Assembly: GCA_965229525.1 (NCBI GenBank)
Contig: OZ245886.1
Coordinates: 2,604,001 to 2,668,000, forward strand
DNA: 64,000 nucleotides
Direction of reading: 5' to 3'
Origin: HXMU1420-13 sp965229525
GTDB lineage: Bacteria; Bacteroidota; Rhodothermia; Balneolales; Balneolaceae
Shown here: positions 17,669-26,522 of the stretch, piece after piece
Numbering within the stretch: position 1 is the stretch's first letter
How the letters are laid out: each line of letters begins with the position of its first letter
The notes under the pieces: generated by a model
Seen by the model: only the letters and a program-made list of their open reading frames with translations
The model's database searches: none
What the model was told of the DNA's origin: nothing
Position numbers and translations under genes: made by a program

Positions 17669-18867
17669 TATCGTGACGAATTTTTATAGAACCAATCAAC
17701 ATGATCGGTAACCTGTTTAAGGCGTTTTTGCGAGATTATAGTTTCCTTTTGAGCAGATTCTATGAGTAAGAATAGCTCCTTAATTTTTTCTAAATCTATC
17801 CCTGAGCGATTAGATACCTGGATCATAGATTTTTCAGTTACTTCAAAACTGATTTTTAGGTTGGTGCGCATATAATCCTGAAAGAATAGAATTTTCTTTT
17901 CCAGAATATCTTTGTGAGTACCGTTGTTTAAATAAAGATTAGCTATTGTAGAGGTAAATTGAATAGATGTATTGCTAACTGATTTAATTTCTGGAATAAT
18001 GCGCTGTTTACGTTTAGCACCAAATATTAAATACGCAACTAAGCCGACCAATGAAATAAACCATGCCCAGCGTAGGTCCGGTTGTGATACGACATATGAC
18101 AAAGGACTGGAAAAGCTAACACGGCTTACTTTATAATATTCATCCCAAACCATATTCTTCGAGGGAAGGTAGGAGAGTGCAGTGAAGGCATAGTCATACC
18201 TGTTCACATCCCTCAGATAATAATTACTGAATAAAAATGGGTTGGTATGTATGAAAATTGATCCTCGACCGATATCGATACGGGCAAAATTTACTTCTTC
18301 GCTATTCACTCTACCCAAAACAGTAGTATTCGTCGTATCAAAAGAAGCGAAATATGACTCGGTTAACCTTACCGGGAATGCCCATTCAGGTTTGTTACCC
18401 AGTTTTTGATTAGTGAAATGAACCGGATTCTGTAGTAGCGAATCTAAACTACTAATCGATGGATTCACCGAAGGAAAGCTATATGCTACCCGAATTTTTA
18501 ATGAATCAGCAAATGGTCCACCAAATTGCCAGGCAGCAATAAAAATATTATCGCCCCTTTCAACTCCTTTGAGCAAAATCTCTGTCTCAAATTCATCAAT
18601 TTCAAAACTAGAGTTTATGAAAATCTGATTATTTGATTTTTCACGAGGTGGTTGTTCAAAAATTGGCCCACTATTTACTTCTATGGAACGACCAGGAAAG
18701 AGGGTGGATAGTTCATTGTAGAGGATGTATCCCCCGAAGGGCTTTTTTTCCAAATTGGAGTACCCTTCCGACCAATCAATTGGCTTTGGTTGAACTAAAC
18801 GAATGAGTACAACCACGGCAGTTAATGCTATCAAAGCGAGGATATATTTCTTTTCCTTGCTACTCAT
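17668..18867 (-). CDS. DUF4350 membrane protein
   Basis: A 399-residue protein with an N-terminal transmembrane anchor (about 7-24), a soluble middle part with KPFGGYILYNELSTLFPG and FIAAWQFGGPFADSL, and a second membrane span near residues 263-283 followed by a helical tail. This arrangement fits the DUF4350 family found with MoxR, DUF58 and DUF4129 genes. The middle fold resembles a glutamine-amidotransferase-like sandwich, but no catalytic triad was identified. It overlaps the DUF4129 gene by 8 bp and the MoxR gene by 1 bp. Its role is unknown beyond membership of this membrane complex or pathway. Confidence 0.8.
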   Translation of the reverse strand: MSSKEKKYILALIALTAVVVLIRLVQPKPIDWSEGYSNLEKKPFGGYILYNELSTLFPGRSIEVNSGPIFEQPPREKSNNQIFINSSFEIDEFETEILLKGVERGDNIFIAAWQFGGPFADSLKIRVAYSFPSVNPSISSLDSLLQNPVHFTNQKLGNKPEWAFPVRLTESYFASFDTTNTTVLGRVNSEEVNFARIDIGRGSIFIHTNPFLFSNYYLRDVNRYDYAFTALSYLPSKNMVWDEYYKVSRVSFSSPLSYVVSQPDLRWAWFISLVGLVAYLIFGAKRKQRIIPEIKSVSNTSIQFTSTIANLYLNNGTHKDILEKKILFFQDYMRTNLKISFEVTEKSMIQVSNRSGIDLEKIKELFLLIESAQKETIISQKRLKQVTDHVDWFYKNSSR

Positions 18868-19576
18868 TTACCGACGATATAAACCGATCAAACGTTGATT
18901 GGAAAGCTTCAAACTGTGATTTATCTATTTCAAAATCACCATATTCAACAAACTCATAGTAGGTTGTCAGTACTTCAAAATCTGGACGTAAAAAATGACC
19001 TTGTAGCTCTTTTAAGTAATCAAGATTTGTTTTTTGAAGCCCCCATGAGATGATTTCATTTTGAGTTAGCCTTTTCAATGCTATCAAATAACCAAACCGT
19101 GTAGCTGCATGGAAATCTTGTTCCAAAATAGCCTGCTTCAATAACTGATCATAATCTGTACTTTCTAGTTCTTCCTGTTCGATACCTAAAGAAAAACCAT
19201 CTTTAGAATTATTCTTTTTGAACACATAGATAAGTTCACCACCCATTAGTTGATTAATCAAGACGATAACTAAACTTGCCACAGCCAGAATTAACATGGC
19301 CCTGAAGATAAACCCGCCAATCGGGTCTCCAATCAAACGAAAAAGTAGATTGAGAAGAAAATTAATGATTCGATCTCGAAGGGAATTGGGGTTATCAGGA
19401 CTGCCTGTGTATTCAAAATCCGGGTCATTCGCATAACCCTCGATGGTGGATTTAGTGGGCATTCGAACATCAACCACAGAGGATGTATCAATATTGATGC
19501 TTTCCTGGCCTAAAACCTGGTTATTGATGGCTAATCCAACAAAGAGAAATACAAGAGCAAAAACCCTTTTAATCAT
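18860..19576 (-). CDS. DUF4129 membrane protein
   Basis: A 238-residue protein with an N-terminal signal or anchor (about 4-23), a central transmembrane segment (about 86-110), and a cytoplasmic helical domain beginning YDQLLKQAILEQDFHAATRF with FEVLTTYYEFVEYGDF near the end, as in DUF4129. In other proteins this domain sits at the C terminus of transglutaminase-like membrane proteins, but no transglutaminase domain is present here. It overlaps DUF4350 by 8 bp and starts 2 bp after the preceding membrane gene. Part of the MoxR operon. Confidence 0.82.
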   Translation of the reverse strand: MIKRVFALVFLFVGLAINNQVLGQESINIDTSSVVDVRMPTKSTIEGYANDPDFEYTGSPDNPNSLRDRIINFLLNLLFRLIGDPIGGFIFRAMLILAVASLVIVLINQLMGGELIYVFKKNNSKDGFSLGIEQEELESTDYDQLLKQAILEQDFHAATRFGYLIALKRLTQNEIISWGLQKTNLDYLKELQGHFLRPDFEVLTTYYEFVEYGDFEIDKSQFEAFQSTFDRFISSVNE

Positions 19577-19578
19577 AT

Positions 19579-20415
19579 TTAATCGAGTAAACCCTCAATT
19601 TGAGATCGCAAAGTTCCACCTTCTTTTCTTTCAACCAAGCTGTAATACTGAAGTGAAATGGCCAGGAAGATGATAGTGGATATCAAAGAAGATAAAGCGG
19701 TCATGATTCCAGTGATTACAAAGTACAAATTAGCCCAAAAACTTGGGTCACCGGCTTCTCCTGCTCCGGTCTCAACTGTGAGGATTGATATTATGGTAAC
19801 TGGGATAAGGATGGCATAAGTAACCATAATCATTAGAATATACATTACCAAAACAATGGCAAAAGTAGGCCACCAGTGGTCTTTTGTGAGTTCCCAGGAT
19901 CTGCTTAATGAACCGAATACAGTTTCTTCTTCTAGGATTAATGCTGAAGTACTCAAGCAAAATTTTATTCCAAAAAAGATCATGGGGAAAAAGAACAAAA
20001 AAGCTGAGAAGAACAGTATGAAGAAATAGATAATGTAGAGTCCAATGTACTTGAGGACATTAGGTATCAAATCTTCCAAAATAGCTTCCGGTGAAGGTTC
20101 AAACCCTCCTTCAGTTAATTTTAGATGTTTAATTGTTACAACCGTTAATACTGCACTCGCAACGATTGAAAGAATAATACCTATGAAATATTGTGGGCCA
20201 AATATGGTATCTAAGGTTGCAAAATCACCGCCAGTAAATGCCCCAATCAATTGATCGGTATAGCCTTTCATTAAGAAAAACTGAATGATGTATAAGGGTA
20301 ATACAAAGAAAAGGAGCGCTTTCCCTAAAGTTTGAAAATGAATGCGGACATACTGAAAAGAGTCAGTAATTATATCCCCGAGATCTCTAATTTTATGATG
20401 ATTGAATTCTTGCAT
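19579..20415 (-). CDS. Multi-pass membrane protein of the MoxR/SpoIIM operon
   Basis: I chose the ATG at 20415 (MQEFNHHKIRDLG) over an upstream start at 20490, which would add 25 poorly conserved-looking residues and overlap the previous gene by 98 bp; the chosen overlap is 23 bp. The 278-residue product has about six hydrophobic segments and the internal wording EETVFGSLSRSWELTKDHWW. The same phrase type (SxSxWLTKGHWW) is usual in DUF4013/glycerophosphodiester-phosphodiesterase-membrane-domain proteins that travel with MoxR, DUF4129 and SpoIIM genes. No catalytic domain is attached. The function is unknown. Confidence 0.75.
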   Translation of the reverse strand: MQEFNHHKIRDLGDIITDSFQYVRIHFQTLGKALLFFVLPLYIIQFFLMKGYTDQLIGAFTGGDFATLDTIFGPQYFIGIILSIVASAVLTVVTIKHLKLTEGGFEPSPEAILEDLIPNVLKYIGLYIIYFFILFFSAFLFFFPMIFFGIKFCLSTSALILEEETVFGSLSRSWELTKDHWWPTFAIVLVMYILMIMVTYAILIPVTIISILTVETGAGEAGDPSFWANLYFVITGIMTALSSLISTIIFLAISLQYYSLVERKEGGTLRSQIEGLLD

Positions 20416-21376
20416 GTGCGTTAGCTCTTTTTTTATAAATGCGAACAGGTAATACGATATAGTAACCGATGATGAATGTAAATGAACCAATTATAATAAT
20501 CAGGCTTAAGAACATTGGCATCTCAGTATAACGAGTTACAAAACTTTCCAAAGCTCCGGCAACTATAAACACTGGTACAAGGCTTAATAGCATTTTTATT
20601 CCATCTTTCGTCCCTTTTTTGAATGAAGTTGATCGCTTTAAAGTACCTGGAAATACAAAACTATTTCCAAGAACAAATCCGGCAGCTCCTGAAATGGTAA
20701 TAGCGCTCAATTCGAGGGCGCCGTGTATGAAAATAACCAACATAGCTTCGGATAAAAGTTCATAGTCAGCAAAAAAGGTGATGAATGTGCCTACCATCAC
20801 CCCGTTTTTAAGCATTACATATCCAGTTCCAAAAACAGTAAAAATCCCAAGAATAAAATTAATGAAGGAGACACGGATATTGTTAAAAGTGATCGCAAAA
20901 AACATATTCATTTGAGTGTGCGATTTATAAACTGCTAAAGGATCTCCTTGGTCAATATTATTTAGCGTCATATTCACATACCCATCGCCTAATATATATC
21001 GGGCAAAAGACGAATCATTTTGTTGAGAGATCATCCCAATTGCACAGAATAATAGAAAAACAACGATCGATGCAGTTAGCTCCTTTAGTCGGTGTGAGAA
21101 AATTTCCGGCACTTCTTCGGTCCAGAAGGTGATAAATCGAGAACGATTTTCTTTTTGGTTTTTGTAGATTGTGTTATGTGCCGTGATTGACAAATCATTC
21201 AAATACATCGTTGTCTTAGTGCCCGGATAACAACTCTGAGCGTAGGCTAAATCATTATTAAGTTCGATATAGAGCTCTGCGAGATAATCTGCTGATTGTG
21301 TTTTATGTGTTCGAAGTGTATGCTCATACATTTTCCACTTTTCGGCATTTTTTCTAAGAAAGGTCACCTCGCGCAT
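20393..21376 (-). CDS. Stage II sporulation protein M-like (SpoIIM/DUF95) membrane protein
   Basis: A 327-residue protein with a soluble N-terminal helical part (about 1-95) and five or six membrane spans. The motifs NNIRVSFINFILGIFTVFG and FIHGALELSAITISGAAGF are the conserved centre of SpoIIM/DUF95 proteins. In endospore formers SpoIIM helps peptidoglycan hydrolysis during engulfment. Members in non-sporulating bacteria sit beside RDD, DUF4129 and MoxR genes and have no settled role. It is the first gene of the minus-strand operon, facing the divergent RDD gene 96 bp away. Confidence 0.88.
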   Translation of the reverse strand: MREVTFLRKNAEKWKMYEHTLRTHKTQSADYLAELYIELNNDLAYAQSCYPGTKTTMYLNDLSITAHNTIYKNQKENRSRFITFWTEEVPEIFSHRLKELTASIVVFLLFCAIGMISQQNDSSFARYILGDGYVNMTLNNIDQGDPLAVYKSHTQMNMFFAITFNNIRVSFINFILGIFTVFGTGYVMLKNGVMVGTFITFFADYELLSEAMLVIFIHGALELSAITISGAAGFVLGNSFVFPGTLKRSTSFKKGTKDGIKMLLSLVPVFIVAGALESFVTRYTEMPMFLSLIIIIGSFTFIIGYYIVLPVRIYKKRANAHARIQSS

Positions 21377-21472
21377 GCGTCAATTCTTGATGTTGTTTTT
21401 ATTGAAACTTAGAAATGGTGTATCTTCGCAAGGATACTAACAAAATTATTGACCAGATAGAACCCTTTTTGC

Positions 21473-22222
21473 ATGCAATCTATTGGTGTTGAAACCACCC
21501 AACATGTTCAGCTAAATTATAATCCTGCGTCGGTCGGTGATCGATTATTAGCCTTTTTATTAGATGCCTTTGTTCTTGCTGGCTATTACCTGTTAATGCA
21601 AATTCTCGTTGGAGCTTTAACAGAGTCCAACATTGTATCATCTGAAGCACTCGAAGAACAGTACTGGGTGTTGATTTTAATATACACGATTATACCATTT
21701 TTCTATCATCTGGTATTTGAAGTGATGTGGAATGGAAAGTCTTTTGGGAAATGGGCTATGAATTTGCGTGTTGTTCGGGTTGATGGTACAAACCCAACTT
21801 TTGGTAATTATCTAATTCGCTGGATGTTTCGATTAGTTGAGATCACATTTACCACTGGATTAGTTGCGTTTATCACGGTATTGGTTAACGGAAAAGGGCA
21901 ACGATTGGGAGATATTGCGGCAAAAACCTGTGTTATTAAAACTCGAAGGAAAGTAAAACTTACTGATACTATTTATTCAGAAATAGATACAGAGTATGTT
22001 GCGAAGTATCCATCAGTAAAGGAATTAACGGATAAGGAAATTTCTACAATTCGCGAAGTGCTTGCATCAAAAAGAAAGTACGAATACGCGACTTGGTTTG
22101 TATTGGTTCAGCGCACAGCAAATATCATCCAAATGAAACTACATATTGAGAAACTTGAATCTAGTGCGGATGATTTTTTAGTACAGGTGATTAGTGATTA
22201 TAATCACCTTCATCGATCATAA
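21473..22222 (+). CDS. RDD family membrane protein
   Basis: A 249-residue protein. The N-terminal half is an RDD domain: ASVGDRLLAFLLDAFVLAGYY supplies the Arg and Asp that name the family, followed by WNGKSFGKWAMNLRVVR and GNYLIRWMFRLVE. Three membrane spans occur within about residues 25-150. A basic cytoplasmic tail of about 100 residues (KTRRKVKLTD onward) follows and looks helical. Divergent pairing with SpoIIM and the MoxR operon recurs across several phyla, so a shared membrane function is inferred. The stop overlaps ctaB antiparallel by 6 bp. Confidence 0.88.
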   Translation: MQSIGVETTQHVQLNYNPASVGDRLLAFLLDAFVLAGYYLLMQILVGALTESNIVSSEALEEQYWVLILIYTIIPFFYHLVFEVMWNGKSFGKWAMNLRVVRVDGTNPTFGNYLIRWMFRLVEITFTTGLVAFITVLVNGKGQRLGDIAAKTCVIKTRRKVKLTDTIYSEIDTEYVAKYPSVKELTDKEISTIREVLASKRKYEYATWFVLVQRTANIIQMKLHIEKLESSADDFLVQVISDYNHLHRS

Positions 22223-23122
22223 AAGTACGCGATCTAAAAAAAGAACTACCCAAAAGAGTGGAAGATAAGCTATAGATGCGAACATAAGTTTGCGTGCATT
22301 TACCAATGATCGATCTCTTGCAAACTTGATTCCAAACCATAAGTAGAAAATTGCTAGAGCTATACTCAAACTAAGAAATAAAAACCCTGCAATATTGAAG
22401 TAAAATATTGCGCCGCTTACTGGAAAGAGCAACAAAGTACAAATGATTGCATAGAATGCAGTCTTTACTCCTTTAGTATCGTTTTTTGGGAGCATCTTAA
22501 ATCCAGCCGAACTATAGTCGTCTTTGTATTTCCAGGCGATAGCCATTACATGTGGAATCTGCCAGAAGAGAACAATGCCGAACAATAACCACATTCCCGG
22601 ATCTGAGATATCCCCAGAAGCGGCAGCCCATCCTCCAACAGGTGGAAGTGCACCTGGAACTGCACCTACAAGAATGTTAAAAGCAGAGATTCGTTTTAAT
22701 GGTGTATACGCAGCCAAATAAATCAGAGTAGTGGCAAAAGAAACCATACCGGCAACTGGGTTTACTACCAACACCAAATATGCGAGACCGGAGAAGATTA
22801 AAAATAGCGAAAACAGCATTCCATTTTGCGCAGAAATGCGCTGCTGCGGTAGTGGTCTTTGTTCCGTTCGCTTCATTAATCCATCCAGATTACGCTCCAT
22901 AAACATGTTATGTGCACTAGTTCCTGAAGCGATAAGGAAAGTGCCTAATATTGCATGAAGCATAAGAAAGAAATCTACATTGCCTTGGCTACCAATGATA
23001 AAACCCATAAGCATACTCATTAGTACAGCCAGTGCAATACCTGGTTTAGTGAGTTGGAAATAATCCGAAATTACAGCCTTGTAAGAGCGCTCTTGAAAAA
23101 GATTATCCTGGGTTGAATTCAT
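22217..23122 (-). CDS. ctaB: Protoheme IX farnesyltransferase (heme O synthase)
   Basis: A UbiA-type integral membrane prenyltransferase of 301 residues that attaches a farnesyl group to heme b to give heme o for terminal oxidases. The first polyprenyl-diphosphate motif is NMFMERNLDGLMKRTEQRPL (Glu replaces the first Asp of the DxxxD form), and the second region is WKYKDDYSSAGFKMLP. Nine hydrophobic spans are visible. It is divergent from ctaA, the next enzyme in heme a synthesis. The oxidase genes themselves are outside the window. Confidence 0.93.
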   Translation of the reverse strand: MNSTQDNLFQERSYKAVISDYFQLTKPGIALAVLMSMLMGFIIGSQGNVDFFLMLHAILGTFLIASGTSAHNMFMERNLDGLMKRTEQRPLPQQRISAQNGMLFSLFLIFSGLAYLVLVVNPVAGMVSFATTLIYLAAYTPLKRISAFNILVGAVPGALPPVGGWAAASGDISDPGMWLLFGIVLFWQIPHVMAIAWKYKDDYSSAGFKMLPKNDTKGVKTAFYAIICTLLLFPVSGAIFYFNIAGFLFLSLSIALAIFYLWFGIKFARDRSLVNARKLMFASIAYLPLFWVVLFLDRVLL

Positions 23123-23157
23123 GAATTTTGTTTGGTAGAGACGTATTTTAGATCGAA

Positions 23158-23190
23158 CAAAAATAGGGATTATTAATCTTTTTTTCGCAA
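23158..23190 (-). promoter_or_regulatory. Candidate promoter of ctaB
   Basis: Reading the minus strand, TTG (23190-23188) is followed after 22 bp by TATTTTTG (23165-23158), a full match to TAnnTTTG. The start of ctaB lies 35 bp downstream of this element. The spacer is slightly longer than in the cmk and rpsT promoters. Confidence 0.4.
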
Positions 23191-23196
23191 TTCTTG

Positions 23197-24255
23197 ATGA
23201 AATTAAACATCTACCAAAAAGTCGCCATTCTTACTGTATTTGCAACGCTATTCCTGATCTTAGTTGGAGGTTTGGTTCGAGCAACTGGAGCAGGTATGGG
23301 GTGCCCAGACTGGCCTAAATGCTTTGGGCAGTTAATTCCACCTACTGATGTTTCTCAATTACCAGAGAACTATAAAGAAATATTTGTTGAACAAAGAATC
23401 GAGAAGAATGAAAAGATCGTAGGGTATTTGAAATCGCTTGGATTTACTGAATTAGCCTCGAAGATAGAAAACGATCCAAATGTGCGAGTAGAAGAGGATT
23501 TTAATGCCATTAAAACCTGGACTGAATACATAAATCGTTTAGTAGGTGCAGTAATTGGTCTTTTAGTCTTAATTACATTTATCACTTCTCTCCGTTATTG
23601 GAAAACAAAAAAATCTATACCAATCGCATCTGCATTAGCTGTATTCCTAACTCTCTTTCAAGCATGGTTAGGTTCAATTGTCGTAAGTACAAATCTTTTG
23701 CCGGGTACAATTACCATTCATATGGTGTTTGCAATGATAATTGTTACCGTTTTGTTGTACGGGGCATATCAAGCTACTTCAGAATTATTTCATTTTGAAA
23801 TAAGTGAGAAAGTAAGGGCTCGACTCTATATAATTTCAGTTGCGTTATTACTTGTAACTCTCATCCAGTTAGTGTTAGGAACACAAGTTAGAGAGGCTAT
23901 TGAAGTTGTAAAGTTAACGACAGATGCTGCAAGATCAGGCTGGCTAGAGAATACCGGGTTGATTTTTGTAATACATAGATCATTCTCCTGGTTAGTTCTT
24001 CTTACAGGAATTTGGATGATGAGTGTATTGTGGAAAAATCAGATTCAAGGTGTGATTTATAAACTTGGTGTTTTTAATCTTTCTTTGATTATTCTGCAAA
24101 TCGCTGTGGGTGTTGGGCTTGAATACTTAAATATGGCCCCTCCGCTGATGGTTATTCACCTGGTCGGAATTGCCGTGATGATTTGCACTCAATTCTTGAT
24201 GATATTGGTTCTGGGTAAGAAGAAAGAGTCTACAATTTCTCTAGAAGCTGCGTAA
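23197..24255 (+). CDS. ctaA: Heme A synthase (CtaA/COX15 family)
   Basis: Oxidises the C8 methyl of heme o to a formyl group, giving heme a for aa3 oxidases. Start taken as the ATG at 23197; a TTG one codon earlier adds only a Met. The 352-residue product has about eight spans. The conserved extracytoplasmic Cys pair is in GCPDWPKCFG. Likely heme-ligand His are visible in TITIHMVF, VIHRSFSWL and MVIHLVG. The position that is His in the usual E-x-x-H-R motif reads EYINRLVG, with Asn. A long insertion (about residues 50-105) precedes that motif. The last 26 bp overlap the merR gene antiparallel. Confidence 0.92.
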   Translation: MKLNIYQKVAILTVFATLFLILVGGLVRATGAGMGCPDWPKCFGQLIPPTDVSQLPENYKEIFVEQRIEKNEKIVGYLKSLGFTELASKIENDPNVRVEEDFNAIKTWTEYINRLVGAVIGLLVLITFITSLRYWKTKKSIPIASALAVFLTLFQAWLGSIVVSTNLLPGTITIHMVFAMIIVTVLLYGAYQATSELFHFEISEKVRARLYIISVALLLVTLIQLVLGTQVREAIEVVKLTTDAARSGWLENTGLIFVIHRSFSWLVLLTGIWMMSVLWKNQIQGVIYKLGVFNLSLIILQIAVGVGLEYLNMAPPLMVIHLVGIAVMICTQFLMILVLGKKKESTISLEAA

Positions 24256-24556
24256 GAAAAACTTTCATCTCCGTAAGGTCTTTTTGAATATTTGTAGAGC
24301 CTTGAGGTGCATGTTCATTTGTTTCGTTTTCACCATTCAAAACACGCTTTACCCCCTCGCTGGTATATTTACTATTCTCTAGTAAACCCTTTATTCTAAA
24401 AATTAATTGAACTTCTTCCTCTTTGTACGCCCTGTTGCCGGCACTATTCTTTTTTGGTTTTAACTGTGCATATGTTTTTTCCCAATTTCGCAAAACATGC
24501 GGCGCTAAACCAGTTAGCTCGCTCACTTCACCCATTGAGTAATACAATTTTTTCAT
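24230..24556 (-). CDS. Small MerR-type DNA-binding regulator
   Basis: A 108-residue protein with an N-terminal winged helix (YYSMGEVSELTGLAPHVLRN to NRAYKEEEVQLIFRIKGLL, about residues 5-60), followed by KYTSEGVKRVLNGE and a short coiled tail. There is no effector-binding domain and no Cys cluster, so it resembles the short orphan MerR proteins of Bacteroidota rather than metal sensors. The regulon is unknown. The adjacent divergent GT2 gene (80-bp gap) is the obvious first candidate. Its end overlaps ctaA by 26 bp. Confidence 0.85.
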   Translation of the reverse strand: MKKLYYSMGEVSELTGLAPHVLRNWEKTYAQLKPKKNSAGNRAYKEEEVQLIFRIKGLLENSKYTSEGVKRVLNGENETNEHAPQGSTNIQKDLTEMKVFLTQLLEKL

Positions 24557-24636
24557 AGATAAGAGAAAGTGTATTTTATCATCATTCTTACAGACTAGAA
24601 GAAAATCAATTCAACCCTTTTTTAAAAGTAGGCATT

Positions 24637-25587
24637 TTGCAGAAAAAGACAATTTCGTATCCAATCGATATTTCGGTGGTAGTTCCTCTTTATAATGAGG
24701 AGGAATCTTTGAAGGAACTAACTCATGCTATAGATGAGAGTCTTTCCAAATCGTTTAGTTTCGAAATCATTTTTGTTGATGATGGCTCTACTGATACTTC
24801 ATGGGAAGAAGTGAACAAGCTAGCCAGTGAGAATGATTTTGTGCATGGCATTTCATTCAGAACCAATCAGGGAAAAAGTGCTGCATTGCAAGCCGGTTTT
24901 GAAAAAGCTGTTGGCGAATTCGTCGTTACTATGGATGCCGACTTACAGGACGATCCTAATGAAGTACCTGCTATGATTGCCACTTTGAAAGAAGGAAATG
25001 ATATAGTTAGCGGGTGGAAAAAGAAAAGATATGATCCGATTTCAAAAACAATTCCATCAAAATTCTTCAACTATGTAACCCAGGTGGCGTCCGGTATAAA
25101 ACTTCATGACTTTAATTGTGGATTGAAAGCGTATAAAAATGAAGTTGTGAAAAGCATTTACTTATATGGTGAGTTACATCGTTATGTGCCTGTTTTAGCA
25201 AAAAGAGAGGGGTATGTAAAAATCACCGAGCAAGTGGTTAAACATCACCCAAGAAAATATGGAAATACAAAGTTTGGTCTTTCAAGATTTATAAACGGTT
25301 TTCTGGATTTAGTCACTATTCTATTTGTTCAGCGCTATCTACAAAAGCCAATGCATTTCTTTGGCTCAATAGGGGTTCTTCTATTAATAATTGGTGGAGT
25401 GATTAATGTTTACATGGCATTCTTGCGCATAGTAATGAATGCCGGGATCGGAGATAGACCACTTCTATTTTTGGGGATATTATTGATGGTTTTGGGAGTA
25501 CAGTTTTTCTCAACCGGATTACTTGGGGAGCTAATTAATAAAAACCATGTTGAACAGCAGAAACCTGGTATAAAAGACGAACTATAA
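24637..25587 (+). CDS. GT2 glycosyltransferase with two C-terminal membrane spans (DPMS/GtrB-like)
   Basis: The annotated start is a TTG (24637), with a GTAGG sequence just upstream and no in-frame ATG before the conserved domain, so a non-ATG start is likely. The domain begins ISVVVPLYNEEESLKELTHA and shows EIIFVDDGSTDTSWEE, QGKSAALQAGFEKA, the DXD-type MDADLQDDPNE, and a basic HHPRKYGNTKFGLSRFINGF. Two membrane spans follow (about 243-265 and 274-298). This is the form of polyprenyl-phosphate glucose or aminoarabinose transferases such as GtrB/YfdH and ArnC. It probably charges undecaprenyl phosphate with a sugar on the cytoplasmic face. Confidence 0.85.
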   Translation: MQKKTISYPIDISVVVPLYNEEESLKELTHAIDESLSKSFSFEIIFVDDGSTDTSWEEVNKLASENDFVHGISFRTNQGKSAALQAGFEKAVGEFVVTMDADLQDDPNEVPAMIATLKEGNDIVSGWKKKRYDPISKTIPSKFFNYVTQVASGIKLHDFNCGLKAYKNEVVKSIYLYGELHRYVPVLAKREGYVKITEQVVKHHPRKYGNTKFGLSRFINGFLDLVTILFVQRYLQKPMHFFGSIGVLLLIIGGVINVYMAFLRIVMNAGIGDRPLLFLGILLMVLGVQFFSTGLLGELINKNHVEQQKPGIKDEL

Positions 25588-25679
25588 GTAGCCAACTAAA
25601 ACTGCTAACAAGGATAACAACTAATTTCTTGATAGTGAGCATCTATGGATTTACGCGTTAGCAACAATATTGTGATTGA

Positions 25680-26522
25680 ATGAACGATATGATTTCTAAA
25701 GCCAGATTTATTATCGGCATTATTTTTTTTAGTGGAATTGTATATCAAAACTCCTATGCCCAATCCAATTCTGATTCCACCAATTTCAGAACCTATCCTT
25801 ATTTGCCGCCATGTATAGAACAGGCATATATAACCTCTGATAGCGTTAGATCAGAAGCAGGGATGATTGCCGAAATCGACTGGTTGAGAAAACATCGAAC
25901 GGAATGTGACAATAATAGTGCAGTTACCCGTAGACTTTCACTTAGGCTGATGGAATTGGGTGATGGGCAATATGGCGATGAAGGATTAGATTTTGAGATC
26001 GATAGAAAAGCACTATTTATTGAATCTTTGGACTGGGCACGTGTTGCAGTGCGTGAAGATTCTACAGATGATATCAATTATGAAAACATCTCAATGGCAT
26101 TTGCAGCCAGAATATCAGTTGCAGGATTAAAAGGGAAATCATTACTTGCCGACAGTGTAAGAATTTATGCTGAAAAAGCTGTAGAAATTAATCCTGATAA
26201 CCACCGGGCATACCACATACTTGGACGCTGGCACTATGAAGTATCTAAATTAAGTTGGATACTCCGAAGACTGTCCAAACTTGTGTTCAGGCATTCGCCA
26301 AGTGGGTCATTTAACCTGGCAGTTGATTACTTCAACAAAGCAATCGCTTTAAATAATATTCCGGTGCATCACTATTGGTTGGGTATGTCCTATTTGGAAT
26401 CAGGTAGAAAAGAAGAAGCTTTAGATAGATTTCGTTATTTGATAGAAATTGAAGACGACGGAAGATATAATGCAGCTTATTTTAAAGAACAAGCCAGAGA
26501 ATTAATCGAAAAACATGGGTAA
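25680..26522 (+). CDS. Exported TPR-like (RMDN-like) protein
   Basis: A 280-residue protein with a signal peptide ending near SYAQ. The mature part contains tetratricopeptide-like helices: YAEKAVEINPDNHRAYHILG, LAVDYFNKAIALNNIPVHHY and LGMSYLESGRKEEALDRFRY. The spacing and the phrase HILGRWHYEVSKLSWILRRL resemble regulator-of-microtubule-dynamics (RMDN) TPR proteins. Similar bacterial exported proteins exist and are uncharacterised. It overlaps the next gene by 8 bp, so it probably works with that outer-membrane barrel, for example as a periplasmic docking factor. This is inference. Confidence 0.75.
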   Translation: MNDMISKARFIIGIIFFSGIVYQNSYAQSNSDSTNFRTYPYLPPCIEQAYITSDSVRSEAGMIAEIDWLRKHRTECDNNSAVTRRLSLRLMELGDGQYGDEGLDFEIDRKALFIESLDWARVAVREDSTDDINYENISMAFAARISVAGLKGKSLLADSVRIYAEKAVEINPDNHRAYHILGRWHYEVSKLSWILRRLSKLVFRHSPSGSFNLAVDYFNKAIALNNIPVHHYWLGMSYLESGRKEEALDRFRYLIEIEDDGRYNAAYFKEQARELIEKHG

